From Cardiocondyla obscurior (Eukaryota > Arthropoda > Insecta > Hymenoptera > Formicidae), in the NCBI RefSeq assembly GCF_019399895.1, contig NC_091883.1, forward strand, positions 4,568,377-4,632,376: a DNA stretch of 64,000 nucleotides, in the 5' to 3' direction. Shown in pieces: positions 12,875-24,673 of the stretch. The notes beneath the pieces are model-generated. The model was not told where the DNA came from and ran no database searches. It saw only the letters and a program-made list of their open reading frames with translations. A program made the position numbers and the translations under genes. How positions within the stretch are numbered: position 1 is the stretch's first letter; every line of letters starts with the position of its first letter.

Positions 12875-14600
12875 AATGTGTAAAATTCAAGAAACACTTG
12901 TTACATCAAAATAATTTCTACTACCACGTCAAATCGAGCAGTTTTTGTACTCATATTCATTTTTTAGATAGCCTTATATAACTATGTGTCCACCCATCCA
13001 CCACACATACAAAACACGTACACACGAAACACACTTCCGACATATGTTCCGTTGTAACTCCATTCGTTCTACTATTACTGAAGGTCCCGATTTATAAAAA
13101 AAAAAAAAATCAAATCGCTCGTGTAGTTATTCATAAAGGGAAATGAAAAATTATCAATAACTCTTGTCTGTGACACAGTTTATGGGGGAAAAAAAAAGAA
13201 ATAATTTTAAATATATAAATGCTGCTTGTTGATGTTTGATCATCATTAAGTAGCCGATACTATTTGGAATAGCGGGAAGGGGTTATCATGTAGAATATTA
13301 GCCGATATAGTCCTGATAATTAGAGGAAACCAGCCCCTTGCCCACAGAATCCAGGAAGTACACTGCCGCGGTAGCGTAATATTTATCCTTATGTTAACTA
13401 TTTATTACCAATATCGCCGTTATTGTTGCACAGCTACTGGGGATTAATACAATCGTAATAATCGACTATACAGTTGCCCTAATGAATAAATAAAAAAAAA
13501 AAGTATATGCATTAGTCTCCCATTACACCATAATTTTTTCCTGCTGCCTTATATATTCATCGAGGCTAGCACATAGTTATGATAAAGATAATAATAATAA
13601 TAATCGTAAGCTAAATATAATAGACATAATATTAATAACAATAAATTATAATTGTGTGTTTCTCTCTCTGTAATATATTGTATTTAAAAATAGATAACTG
13701 TGTAACGTATTATAATGAACATTTTTTTATTAAAATCTCATTCCATTTTTTTCTTATTTTACATGCCCTGCAAAATCGAGATCATCTGGAGCACACCCCT
13801 TCATCCCTCGACTCGGCGCTCTTTTTTCCGCCTACAAAGGAGGTCGTGGCGAGAATCGATCGATCGCATCTTTCTGCAAGAAAAACTTTCGCGCGGTCAT
13901 ATGATCGCCTCATTTTTTTATGCAATCGCACGTGATCGCAAAACCGGGCGCGTCTCTTCTTACGAGGGGAACGGAATATGAATAATAAGCTTTCCGGCGG
14001 ACGAAAGTGAACGCGTAAGATTGTTCTCGCGCGCTCTCGTTTCTCTCCTTTCGTGACGCGTAATGCCGTCACAGTAAGGGAACAGCGGAGGGAAACGCAT
14101 CACGATTATCGGCCGCTTGAGAGAAGGAGAGATTCCATTTAAGCGCGATCGCGCTAATTAACTGGACGCGATCAGCCATAGCGCTTACGATCCCGTGATC
14201 CGGACCGTACGGAAGAAAGGGAGAGAAAGAAAATCAATCGAGGGCCGCAGATGATCCCGAGAGAAATGATCGAGTCCCCCGTACACGCGTGCACGACGTG
14301 CCAGGCATGAGAGCTGGACCCTCGGCTCCACGAGTGATTTGTTGTTCCACGCGTCTCGTAAGTGTCCGTGTTCTCGCGGGTCCTCCGGTGCGCGGAGGAC
14401 GAGGAGGACAGGCCGGAGGGGCGATGCGACCTTTTCGGCGAGGTCTGCCTCGCCGACGACCGCTGGATCGTCTAATCCGTAAAATGCCCAGACAGGTTAT
14501 GTGAGACCCGTGCGAGCGGATCGCCTGGAGACGCGCAGCTTGAGACGTCGACGAGTTATGGTGCCCCCCGGTCCCTCGTGAGTGTTCCGGTGGCCTAACG
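12875..14600 (+). other. Striatin 3' UTR, then promoter and 5' UTR of the LysM gene
   Basis: The first part to about 13500 fits the striatin 3' UTR and ends at an AATAAA signal at 13485-13490 followed by an A run. From about 13780 base composition changes to CpG-rich, consistent with the promoter and 5' UTR of the gene starting at 14601. Long frames on either strand in this GC-rich part show no recognisable domain. Confidence 0.6.
13485..13490 (+). terminator. Polyadenylation signal of striatin
   Basis: AATAAA followed within a few bases by a run of A. It lies about 610 bases after the striatin stop codon, with no better candidate closer to the gene. Confidence 0.5.
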
Positions 14601-15688
14601 ATGGAACGGAACGGTGCCAGGGAGATGGAGGAGCGCCGGTGCATTCGGGACACCGGGAGAACTCTGAAGAAGTATGGGAGCACGGCCAAGCACACGACGC
14701 GGACCGACAGCCTGGTGAAGCACACGGTGTGCCCTACGGACACCCTCCAGGGAATAGCGCTTAAATACGGAGTCACGGTACAGCCCGCATGCATATATTA
14801 TCTTTCTGATCCTAGATGCTTGGCGTATATGTCATTTCGGACATTGCCGTGCTTGTACGAGGCAAAAAGTATATCTATCGCTTTTCTTTTTTTTTTTTCT
14901 AACATTGTTTTTTTTTTACAGACGGAACAAATAAGAAGGATTAATAGATTATATGCATCAGATAGTTTATTTTTACGGGAACACTTGCTTATTCCCGTTA
15001 GCACAGACAGTCCTGTATCCGTATGTAATGACGAACCGACGGCTTCTCAAGAGCACGACGTCCCTCCAAATGTGAGTCAAGTTGCTGAATGTTGGTAGGC
15101 ATATATATATTTATACATTTATATATTTCTTGTTACTAATTGTATGATATTTTACAGGTATCTAGTCCCTCTTCGATATCATCGTCTATTGGTGATGAAA
15201 GTTCAGTTAATGATTTCTTAGCTAAAATGGATAGCTCGATAGCCAATGCCAAGAAAGAGGTCAAACGCACTCAAGGGAACAGTGAGTAAGTTATTTTCTG
15301 TGCCTTTATGCGGTATTGATAATTGAACAAAAGTACGAAAGGTAAGCTTCCATAAAATAGAAATTTGTTACCCATAAATATTTCTAAACGTAATACGTTC
15401 GGTCAAGAAAATATTACGTTTAAAATAATATTTATGAATTATTTTTATAGATTTTGCACTGATGGCAATGACATATACGTACAACGACGACGGGGGTCGG
15501 CTAAATTGCGAAACTCATTTCCTAGCACATCGAATACCTATTCAACGTCCTCCTCCGATCCCGTCAGACCTATGTCCTCTAGTGATATGCATAATTTTCC
15601 AACTGCTGTAGTTATGACTCAAGGAAGAAAAGTAAAGACTTCCTTACAAAGACTCGAACAGCAGCAAGACGAGATGTTCCAATTGTAG
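14601..15688 (+). CDS. LysM domain protein, LYSMD1/2-like (4 exons, 230 aa)
   Basis: Exons: 14601-14777, 14922-15071, 15158-15285, 15451-15688, all joined in phase and ending at a TAG. A single LysM domain spans about residues 40-85: HTVCPTDTLQGIALKYGVT, then TEQIRRINRLYASDSLF and LLIPV. The short form KYGSTAK before the domain and the low-complexity Ser/Gln-rich tail match animal LYSMD1/LYSMD2 proteins (usually about 215-230 aa). These have no signal peptide or membrane segment and are intracellular; their function is poorly known, although LysM folds bind N-acetylglucosamine polymers elsewhere. The start at 14601 is the first ATG in frame; a second at 14622 is possible. The gene follows striatin on the same strand with its own CpG-rich upstream region. 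Confidence 0.92.
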
Positions 15689-17258
15689 CGTTTAAGTTTC
15701 ATGGGGCTGTAATGTTTTATGTGTCGACTGTTATTAAAAAGCATGTTAGGAAAGGATGTACTGTATATCAATGCGAATAGGGGACGTTGCTTTTCACATT
15801 TAACGTTGGTTGATCCAATTATATAGTTTAATTGAACTGCATCGCTCTCTTTTACGTTGGAAGATTGTTTGTGTCCCATAGCTGGTCTAAGCAATATTCT
15901 TACATAACGTATTATCACTTAGTTTACGTACTTTATGTATCTCAGCTTACGACTTTTTTTTTTGTCGTATTGATATGAAGAATGGATCAACTGACTTTTA
16001 TACATAGCAGTGAACTGTTTTACATAACGTTGCTTAATGGACCATATGTGCCTTGAATATAGAACTCTGCGTTATGTACGGGTCCTCTTCATACTCGATT
16101 TTATCGGGTTAACTCGGAAAAAAATTGATGTTTGTTTCTTTTTCGAATATCTTTTTTATTTTATTTTAAATCACTGTGATGAAACATCGTAAAATTTGGC
16201 GAGAAAACCAAAAACAGCTTTAAAAAGAAACTAGTTTTTATGTAGTGAAAATGAATAGTGCAAAACTATAAGCAAAATATAAAATCTTATCTAAAACGCG
16301 ACTTAAATCAATTGTTATTTGTTATAACAAAAATATATAAATATATTTTATTTTTTCTTGTAGCAAACCTCATAAATTTTTTTTTTCGCGAATAATAAAA
16401 TATACATGTTGTATACAATATTTTTCTAATATCAAATATATATATAAATATTAATATATATACGTAAATCGTGGTTTACGAAAAATCTTAGTAAAAATTA
16501 TATGAATGAAGACAGAATGTATCTCTATCATGGACTATCATAGTTTCTTCAATATCAATTTTAAGCTTTCTATATCTAATAATAAATGTATTAAAATATT
16601 ATCAAAGCATATTTTAAAAAATATACAATTTATCAATTTAAATCGATCAATTCGAACGTAATAATACTCCAGAAATTAAAAGAGATTTACTTCAAAATTA
16701 TTATGAACAATATCATTTGACATCATAAAGCAATTAAAATTAAGAACTAATTATTTAATTTATAATATTAATACTTCCGCTTAAATATAAAACTATACAT
16801 TGATATACATTGTACATCAAATCTATATATCTTAATTTTGTACATAATCAAGATATCCTATTTTACACTGTACATACAATAAATAGCACTGGTTGACAAT
16901 GTCTGTAATTAATATCATGTAATTAATACCATTTCATTGTAAAAAGAAATATATAAAAATGTTATATAAAATGAAGATCTCTAATCCTCACCATTATATA
17001 TGTACACATATTCTATATACGTATAAATAATATTTATAAGTTGGGAGAGATGTAACTATATAATGTAAATATGAATAAAATAAAAAAAAAAAAGATTAAT
17101 AAATAATACAAATTTTTAATTACAGGAAAAAATTCAGTTTTATGATACTGTAATTAATCTTTCATAACTTTTATTAATTAAAGATTAAAAAATATGTTTT
17201 TACAAATATATACAATAATATATAAATAAAACGTAATGTAAAGCAGTTCTGAATAAGC
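15689..17258. other. Convergent 3' ends, AT-rich, no gene
   Basis: This holds the 3' UTR of the LysM gene and the 3' flank of the minus-strand RNF180-like gene, which converge here. The sequence is very AT-rich with several AATAAA-like sites. I see no coding exon or structured RNA. Confidence 0.6.
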
Positions 17259-17674
17259 TTATTGTCTCAAACTTTCGTATAATATATCCACTTTGGAATT
17301 AACTATTCTAATAGGTGGTCTTACGTATTTGTCGCAACAGCATTTTAAATCGTTCACAAAATTAAAAGATCCTAAGCGACTGTTACAGTGTGGACAATGC
17401 AATTTTCCCTTGATCCAAGACTCCTTAAAAAAATTATTCAGATTTATATTTCATAAATGTATGTATTTTTAAGGTATTGATGAAAGAAGTATACTTGATC
17501 AATGGTATCCTTAATCCAATTCGGTACATTCTCCGGGATCATATACGAACAACAAGGCTCGTCTCCTTGACACCCTACATCCGTTATCTGCTGTTTTACT
17601 TCATGATGTGCATTAAACAAAATAGAATCGCCTTTAAAAAGAGATTTACAGCAATGCCTGCATCTTACTTCCAT
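17259..17674 (-). CDS. RNF180-like N-terminal-domain protein without RING (2 exons, 114 aa)
   Basis: Exons 17674-17495 and 17423-17259, joined in phase 0. Cysteine pairs suggest metal binding: CRHCCKSLF near residue 5, LHCPHCNSRLGSFNF near 69 and LKCCCDKYV near 87. This pattern, with IPENVPNWIKDTIDQ between, matches the conserved N-terminal region of the E3 ligase RNF180 (Rines), where the same order of Cys motifs occurs. RNF180 of vertebrates is about 590 aa with a C-terminal RING and membrane anchor; both are absent here and the frame ends soon after the last Cys motif (ILYESLRQ). So it is a short, RING-less relative rather than a ligase, and should not be assumed to ubiquitinate anything. 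Expression from the GT-rich first exon at about 17675-17705 is likely, since a donor-like site follows. Confidence 0.78.
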
Positions 17675-18339
17675 AACTGCGAACGTAGTGATACGCGACG
17701 ATTACCTGAAAAATAATTAATTCCATTTTACTACAATTTCTTGATAAGCCTGTCTTACAAAATGTTAAATAAAAAAAAAGAACTTATAACATTACATTAC
17801 AAGAATGATGTGAACAGCAGTTACTCACCAAAAAATATGCAATGTGAAAGGCTGTGATAATTAACGTTATTTTAATAACGCATATTACGATGGGAACATA
17901 CGTTTCTCGAAATTACGCTTCGTACGTAATTAAAATAAAAAAAAGAAAAAGTAAAATCGCAGGAAATATCTAGATCGAATTCAGCATCCTTTACGTTAAA
18001 AATGGTGACAATAGAAACATAACCTGTCTTACTGGATAGGAATTTAGGATGGTTGGAAGCACATTAAAATAGAAGAAAAAAAATAAATAAATTTAGGAGA
18101 CGAATTTAAACAAATTTTGTGTATTTCCTATTTTTATATCGTTATAATATTAACATGACAATGATCTTTGCTATATATTATATTTAATCGAACGTTTTGC
18201 AGAATACAAACGACAGAAATGCGTACTTAATTGGTAAATTACATCTTAAACCTAAAGATACAAGATACTTTTTTTTTTATCAATAAAATAACATACACGA
18301 TAAAGCGGGTATCGTTTTCGTGCACTTAAGTGAATATGT
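17675..18339. other. Region between the RNF180-like gene and TRAPPC3
   Basis: AT-rich DNA with no coding exon. It should hold the promoter of the RNF180-like gene and the 3' UTR of TRAPPC3, both on the minus strand. Confidence 0.55.
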
Positions 18340-19202
18340 TCAATCCTCGCCCGCAGGTATCGCGTCTTCTAGCCTTTTAACAAATTTGACACGCAATTCT
18401 GTCGCATTGTCGTTCTTGAGTTGATCCTGCACGAACCAGCAGGCAATTTCCATTTGTACCATTTCGCAGGCTCCTCTTAGCACGCCAGGCAATATATTAC
18501 AATATTTCAGGTTCGAATAATTATCCGGCAGCTCCACAAATTCCGTAAGAGGATTCGTCTCGAAGCACAGGGAGAATTCATCTCCGGCCGAACTCCAGTT
18601 TGCGATCGAAGGAGTTATGCCAAGGAATATCTTAAAGCCACTCTGAATTTTTTCAGCTGTATCCCGGAAATCGTAACATCTGCCTGACCCGGTACGTGCC
18701 AGGAAGTCTTCTATCAAACGTATCCCAATATTGTATCCCATTCTCTCCAGCTGTTTATTCACGTCCTCCACATTTTCGTAATCCTGGAGCAACTGGGCGA
18801 CAAGTGACCCGTAAGTCAAAGTAAACAGCTCAGAGTTCTGTAACATATTAATAGTTCGTAATTATAAATCTTTTATTAACGAATTAATTAGGTTTGACAC
18901 TACTCGTCTAGTTGCAACTCTAATACTTATAATTATAGATTTCTATGAAACGAGTATCAAACATTAAGAGGCGATATCTATATCTTAATAAATTTTGACC
19001 GTATTAATATTTCGTAAGTATATTTCACAAGAGCATAAAAATATAACCTAAAAATTCCATTCAGTAATAACTGTTCGAAACAGACGTGGAAATGTTAATT
19101 AAAGTTCATTAAGAGTAAACTAGAATTACATGAATATCTCGTATAAAATAATACGACGCTTACCACTTTCTTTGCGTCGAGTTTTGTTCCTGTTCGTGAC
19201 AT
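18340..19202 (-). CDS. TRAPPC3: TRAPP complex subunit 3, Bet3 (2 exons, 178 aa)
   Basis: Exon 1 is 19202-19164 (MSRTGTKLDAKKV) and exon 2 is 18837-18340, joined in phase 0 with a GTAAGC donor. The whole length aligns with animal Bet3: NSELFTLTYGSLVAQL, NKQLERMGYNIGIRLIEDF, FKIFLGITPSIANWS, FVELPDNYSNL and GVLRGACEMVQM. The conserved cysteine that is acylated in the family is present (Cys67 in GSGRCYDF). TRAPPC3 is a core subunit of the TRAPP tethering complexes, which act as exchange factors for Rab1/Rab11 at the Golgi. Length is close to the usual 180 aa. Confidence 0.97.
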
Positions 19203-19762
19203 ATTCACAATTGATGATGCACAGGTCCTGTTGGTGTTCAGCCAGCTGATTACTGTTTGTATAGTATCAATAGTATTTGATCTTCTTATATTTAACGAGT
19301 GCAAAATAATTTAAACGAAAATCGAAAATTAATTAATTAAAATTATTAAAATAATTCCTATGTTTTTTTTTTACAATTTATTTTTTAAGATAATGTAAAT
19401 ATTAAGTTTATACTATTTTCGTTTTATTATTCAGCTGCACCTTTCACACTTTTTACACAAATTTTTTTTTATAAATATTACAAACTTTACATTTATTTAA
19501 AAAAATTATTTTTCTTTATTTAAAAAATAACATAATTTTATTTTAATCATACAAAGTAAACTAAGAAATAAATAAGCTGCATTTCTGTTATTTATTTCCG
19601 AGGAAATATATATATATCTAATATTTTTGCTAAAAATCTCAATACAATTTTTTTTTTTTTTTTTCTTTAATTATTTCATTTGTCGATATAGTTTGTGGAT
19701 AAATCTCGATGGATAAATAAAGAAAGCAGAAGTGAATCCTTAATCTGATAATTTCTAAAATT
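19203..19762. other. Region between TRAPPC3 and lebercilin
   Basis: AT-rich, with long T runs. It should hold the TRAPPC3 promoter and the lebercilin 3' UTR (both minus strand). Nothing else seen. Confidence 0.55.
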
Positions 19763-22700
19763 TTAATGTGATTTACTACAAGTGCTTCTGACTTTACTTT
19801 CTATATGATTATCCTCGAATATATCTCTAATGATATCACGCTTTGGTTTCGAGTGTGCAGGTAAGCCGCGATGTAAGTTCTCCATCATTTGCATTCTATT
19901 GACGTTATGATTTTTAAATCCTTGGCTTAGAAACTCGATATTTTCATTGTTATCAATAGCTTTCATTGTAGCTAATAGCTTTTCCTTATTGAAATTAATT
20001 ACTTTCTTTTTATCGCTTGCTTGTTTTAATTCTGCCATTTCACTTTTTGCGCTATGATTCTGTTCAGTTTGAAATGTAGGAACATTGTTAGATAATGCAT
20101 TAACATCTTTTAATGAAGCATCCGATTTATTCTGGACCTCTGTATTAATTTCATTTTTGTTTGACGTTCTTTCATTACTGTGATATATTATTTCGTCTGT
20201 TTCGAGCTTGAGATATTCTTTCGCCAAATTATCTATAGGTTGATCGCTTTTATTTGAAGGATTTATAGTAGATTCTTTTTCACAAGCTTGGTTTTCGACT
20301 TCGTTTTCTTTCAAACTCGGTAAATTTTTTATTTCTTCGGGTGTACTGTCCGTATCAAATTTGTCGTACATCTCGGTACATATTGGCTTATCTGCTAAAT
20401 ATTTTGTTCCTTCATCTTTCGTGCAATCTTCCTTTTTAATGTTCATGGAAGAATCATCTATTTCGTTATCTTCTAAAAATTGTTGTTCTTGCCAAGTCTT
20501 GTTTGAAATGTGTTGAAGTGTCCCTATATTTTCTATATCATTCAAAGTGTTGTCAGATATCCTCTGTAACTCTGTTCCTTTTAATTTTTTAACAGACTGG
20601 TCTACGTCTGGTGTACTATATTCTGAATGAATAACGCCGTTAAAAGTTTTACTAAACTCGTTAGTATTGTTGGATAAATTGGCCTGAAAGCCATCGTTTT
20701 TAAAGTTAATAAAAGATTCTGCATTCGTAGGTATTGTTTCTTCATGGTCAGTATCGGAGTCGCTATCGTAAAGATCATTGATTCTCCGATGTAATACTTC
20801 TAATTTACTCTTCTTATATTCGTGCTTTTGAAACGTTAAATCTTTTGCTAAACGCGCGTTTAATTCTTCCTTTTCTTCGTCACTATAATCTGTCTTTTTT
20901 ATCGCATCCTCTAAAGTATCAGAAGTATCTGTGCTGTTAATCAATCTATAACAAATATAATAGAAATTTAATATTTTTATTTATTTATTACAGTATCATC
21001 ATATTAGCTGTTGACTCTGCTGCTGTGCATCGATCGGTGAGTCGCATATTTAATTTTACATACCTTGCAAACAGTTCTCTAGATTTTTTCGGAGTGTCGT
21101 AAGATTGAATGTAGTATTCACTGGCGTTCTCGCTATCTCCATCGTCGGACGAATAATTAAATTCAGCCCTCAATTTTTTTTCGAGCTTCTGGGAATTTTG
21201 ATTTTTTATTCTACTAAAGAATTTTCTTAATTTGCCACTTTCATTTGAATCGTTATTTAATTCGTCTCTTTCCTGTAGTTCTTCTTTATAATCTGTCGAC
21301 GTTACTTTTTCATCCTCAAGCGCTGTTTTTTCTAGATCTTTTAATCTGAATCTTAAATCGTCCATAGAATAAGCATTTTTCCGTATGTGCGGTGATCTTT
21401 GTAAACGAAACTTTCGAATTTGTTGCAAGCTTGCCATTGTTTCTGACTTAAGATGATCTATTGAACGATTGTGATTAATATTACCCGTTAGCTTAGTTAT
21501 TTTCTCATCGTCATTAGATTCCAATACGTCAAGTGACGGCTACAATTATATAAAATTTATAAAAATTTTGCCATTACTTAATTATTTTATATTTAATCAT
21601 ATAAATCACTGTACACTTACTAAATTATCCTTTGATGTATTATTTTCACTCCTTCTACTTCTGCTAGATGTTTTAATTAAATTAGAAGTGCTAAAATGTA
21701 ACATATTAAATATAGAATATAAAAATTTATTTTAAATATTATTAAACAAAACGATAAATATTACTTTTTGTACCTGACATCTTTGAGATTTGTAAGAGAA
21801 TGACTACCTAGATTTTTCTCTTTGCTATAAATCGGTAATTGACCATTACAATATAATCTTTTTTCTCTATTGTCTAATAAACACTCTAAGTTTTTCAGTT
21901 TCTCTATTGTCTCCTGTAAATTCTTTTGTGTGTCCTTGTGTTTAGAAATCTCAACATGTAATTGATGCTTCAAGCTCTTGGTTTCAAGAGCAAGTTTTCT
22001 GTGCAACAGCTACAAAAAAATGTTCTAACTAAAGCCATAACTTCATATAATTAGTGCATTTTATTTCTACTATCTATATAAATATAAAATCTTTAGAAAA
22101 TTATTTAGTATAAAAAAATAAAGAAGCCACCTGTATAGTTTCTTGCTGCTGTTGCATTTTATAATTCATGTCAGATAATTGTAATTGCAATTTTTCTCTT
22201 TCTTCAAGATTTCGATCTTTACTAAGTTGTAGTAGATGTTTATTTTGTGACTATAAAGAACAATTTTGAGAAATTTATAGGAAATGGATAGAAATATATT
22301 AACAAAGACTTACATTTGCAGAATACAATTCATTTTCTTTTTCTTTTAATAAGTTGCATGTATTCTTGTGCAATTCTTTTAATTTCTTATACTTTGTTTG
22401 AAGTACCCTTAATTCTTCATGATGTGAGTTTATAAGCTTAGGTAACTCAGCATTTGCACCTTCATAACGTCTTAGTGCAGAATCCTGTCTTTTCTGTAAT
22501 GCTTTTAACAATCTATTTTCATTAGCTAGTTCCTGCAAAAAAATTAATTTCATGGTGAATAAATATTTATAACTTGAGTATTAGGTATAGATATTGATGT
22601 ACATTCTTCATATTTACATTAAGATGGTAGTGTGCATCAGCTAATTGATTTTGTAATTGTTTGAAACGAAGCATTTTTGCTGACATTACTCTTTGTCCAA

Positions 22701-23145
22701 GATTACTTTTATTATAAGATTTTGGGTCTTCTGATAGTGATTGCTTCATACTATCTCTATATGGTGCACCTAAATATATAGATTTATGGTATAATAAATA
22801 TAAAAAAATAACAAACATATTTTTAAGTTTTTATACAAACCAGGCAAAGAATTTAAACATTTTTTGTTGACTAGAATTAATGTATTTTTGCAAGGAGATA
22901 GTTTTTTGGATTCCAGTGTCAAGTCTTTTAAAGAAGGCTTGGTGTTTCTACAATTGACATATATATTGCATATTTTATATAACATTAAGCAGAATAAAAT
23001 TTGATTTCAAATTTATTATAAATTTTATTACGTCATGATGACGTGACGATGATTCATATTAATACTCGTAAAATTTAATTTACCTAGTGATTGTTCTATG
23101 CTCGTTAAGTTGTACTACTGGTAAGGTAGATGCTTCAGTTTGCAT
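19763..23145 (-). CDS. LCA5: Lebercilin (LCA5-like) ciliary coiled-coil protein (9 exons, 879 aa)
   Basis: Exons: 23145-23084, 22947-22841, 22769-22603, 22532-22314, 22250-22131, 22009-21774, 21690-21621, 21539-21064, 20945-19763; all junctions agree in phase. The lebercilin domain spans about residues 83-290: RVMSAKMLRFKQLQNQLAD, then ENRLLKALQKRQDSALRRYE and LINSHHEELRVLQTKYKKL, followed by coiled coil to LLDNREKRLY. The rest is a long, poorly conserved Ser/Glu/Lys-rich tail. Lebercilin sits at the ciliary axoneme and basal body and interacts with intraflagellar transport; in insects ciliated cells are sensory neurons and sperm, so expression there is expected. The start codon follows the only suitable in-frame ATG (MQTEASTLPV). 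The upstream region holds a symmetrical CCAAT-box pair. Confidence 0.9.
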
Positions 23146-23456
23146 TTTATATTTATATGCAGTATATTACAACTCACGTTCCATATACATACAAGCCATT
23201 TTTACAGCATTAAATTGTTAAAAAACTGTCAAACGTACGCTAATCAGCGAACATAACTGTTTCAATGGTTACCATGGTAACTGTGCGAACACAGTTTACA
23301 ATCGGCTTTTAGATTATGTTATCATCTTACAGATAAAATATATATATTCTATCTATATATGATGGTATGGATAATGACATAATAATGACAAATATATATA
23401 CATATATTATATTTTATTTGTAAAAAAATTGATGTGACGACCCGTGTCTAGTGAAA

Positions 23457-23509
23457 CGCTGTGATTGGTCGACGCGTGGTTTCCCCTAGCGCACCGACCA
23501 ATCACAGCG
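23457..23509. promoter_or_regulatory. Perfect 15-bp inverted repeat with opposed CCAAT boxes
   Basis: Left arm 23457-23471 (CGCTGTGATTGGTCG) and right arm 23495-23509 are exact reverse complements, separated by 23 bases. Each arm holds a CCAAT box, in opposite orientations. It lies between the lebercilin start (minus) and the mini-exon repeat array (plus), so it fits a bidirectional NF-Y-type promoter. Function is inferred. Confidence 0.6.
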
Positions 23510-24073
23510 CTCCATCGATCGCCTGATTGCAAGTTGGTAACAGACTAGGTAACTCGTGCTACTGCGTACTGATAGAGGTCATGGCGAGCACGCGGTTCGA
23601 GTTCGAAACAAAAATGTCGAGGCCTCTGCGCGTAATTTTAGCCTTCGCTTTACGTCGTAGCTCGTTTCTTGCGACGAATTCGAGGATTTGACGGTCGGGA
23701 AAGTCGCGGACTATCTCGCGAGTGTCCAGTGCGCGGAAGGATGACTCGACACGTGTCTGAGAGGAGGAGGAGGCTCAGGAAGGGTATCCTGCACCAGCGG
23801 AGCAACCCAGGGGTAAGTAGTATCAGCTATCCTTCTGAATTACATTCCGAATTACATTCCAAATCTATAATATAATTTTGTCATTTATTTGTTACAGATC
23901 AAGAGGAACTCCGCTGTAGTGCAGTGAGAACAAGTGTCGCACGCCGATATTGTAACAAATACGAACCGCAGCCGGTTCGTCGGTCGCTTCGGGAGTGCCG
24001 CTAATTATCGCGCGTTTTTTCTTACGCTTATTTTTTACGAGAGTGCGTCCGCGAGTTTCTTGTGCGCGGAAGG

Positions 24074-24145
24074 ATGGCTCGTCACGTCCCAGCTGAGAGG
24101 ATGAGCAGGCCTGGGAGGCACATGCATCGGCGGAGCAACTCTTAG
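24074..24145 (+). CDS. Possible 23-residue micro-ORF in repeat unit U2
   Basis: An ATG frame reading MARHVPAERMSRPGRHMHRR then SNS and a TAG that forms the last bases before the GTAAGG donor-like site. It matches the frame in U3 at most positions and shares the stop position. It is Arg-rich with no signal peptide. It may be chance conservation of a repeat, so this is tentative. Confidence 0.2.
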   Translation: MARHVPAERMSRPGRHMHRRSNS

Positions 24146-24446
24146 GTAAGGATAAATTTATTTAATAAAATCTTTATTAAATAAAAAATTCTACTTTTTT
24201 TTTTAATTAATTTTATAAATAATTTACATGTCTACATTGATATTATTCTTTTTCTGTTACAGCCACCGGCAGAACTCAACAACTCCGCTGTATGCAGATT
24301 GGTAAGTCAGTAACCTGTTTTCTAATCAGATTTTTTTTATGTTACAGCAGCGCCGAAAATTAACGCGCAACAATGTTTAGTAATTCTCGCGAATTTTAAA
24401 ATCACGGTCGGGATATTCGCGAGTGACTTGTGCGCGGCGCGGAAGG

Positions 24447-24521
24447 ATGACTCGACACGTCCCATCTGAGAGGAGGAGCAGGCTCAGGATGGGCATCGGG
24501 CATCAGCGGAGCAACTCTTAG
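24447..24521 (+). CDS. Possible 24-residue micro-ORF in repeat unit U3
   Basis: An ATG frame reading MTRHVPSERRSRLRMGIGHQ then RSNS and a TAG placed right at the exon-like end. U1 (ATG at 23741) carries the same frame (MTRHVSERRRRLRKGILHQ, then RSNPG) but lacks the TAG and reads through its donor. The copies at 45.6 and 54.4 kb do not keep the frame. Translation is unproven. Confidence 0.22.
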   Translation: MTRHVPSERRSRLRMGIGHQRSNS

Positions 24522-24673
24522 GTAAGGATAAATTTTTTAAATAAAATCTTTGTTAAATAAAAAATTCTACTTCTTTTTATTAATTTTATTAATAATTTAA
24601 ATGTCTACATTAAATCTTTTTTTATGTTACAGTCACCGGCATTCAACAACTCCGCTGAAACTCATGCAGATCG

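Larger units (their letters stand above)
23700..24673 (+). repeat. Three tandem mini-exon repeat units (U1-U3)
   Basis: Each unit has exon-like block A, a short intron-like spacer, and exon-like block B. U1: A ends 23812, spacer 23813-23897, B from 23898. U2: A ends 24145, spacer 24146-24262, B 24263-24301. U3: A ends 24521, spacer 24522-24632, B 24633-24673. Block A starts near GCGCGGAAGGATG and ends CGGAGCAACTCTTAG then GTAAGG. Spacers end TTATGTTACAG or similar. Block B holds CAACTCCGCTG and ends CATGCAGATYG followed by GTRAGT. A 46-bp intron-like gap (24302-24347, GTAAGT to TTACAG) links U2 to U3. The order of donors and acceptors would allow one spliced plus-strand RNA. Other copies lie at 45.4 and 54.4 kb. 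I do not recognise the family. Confidence 0.8.

Noticed and set aside
14234..14794. 186-codon open frame on the minus strand
   Set aside because: Antisense to the LysM gene promoter and exon 1; GC-driven, no domain.
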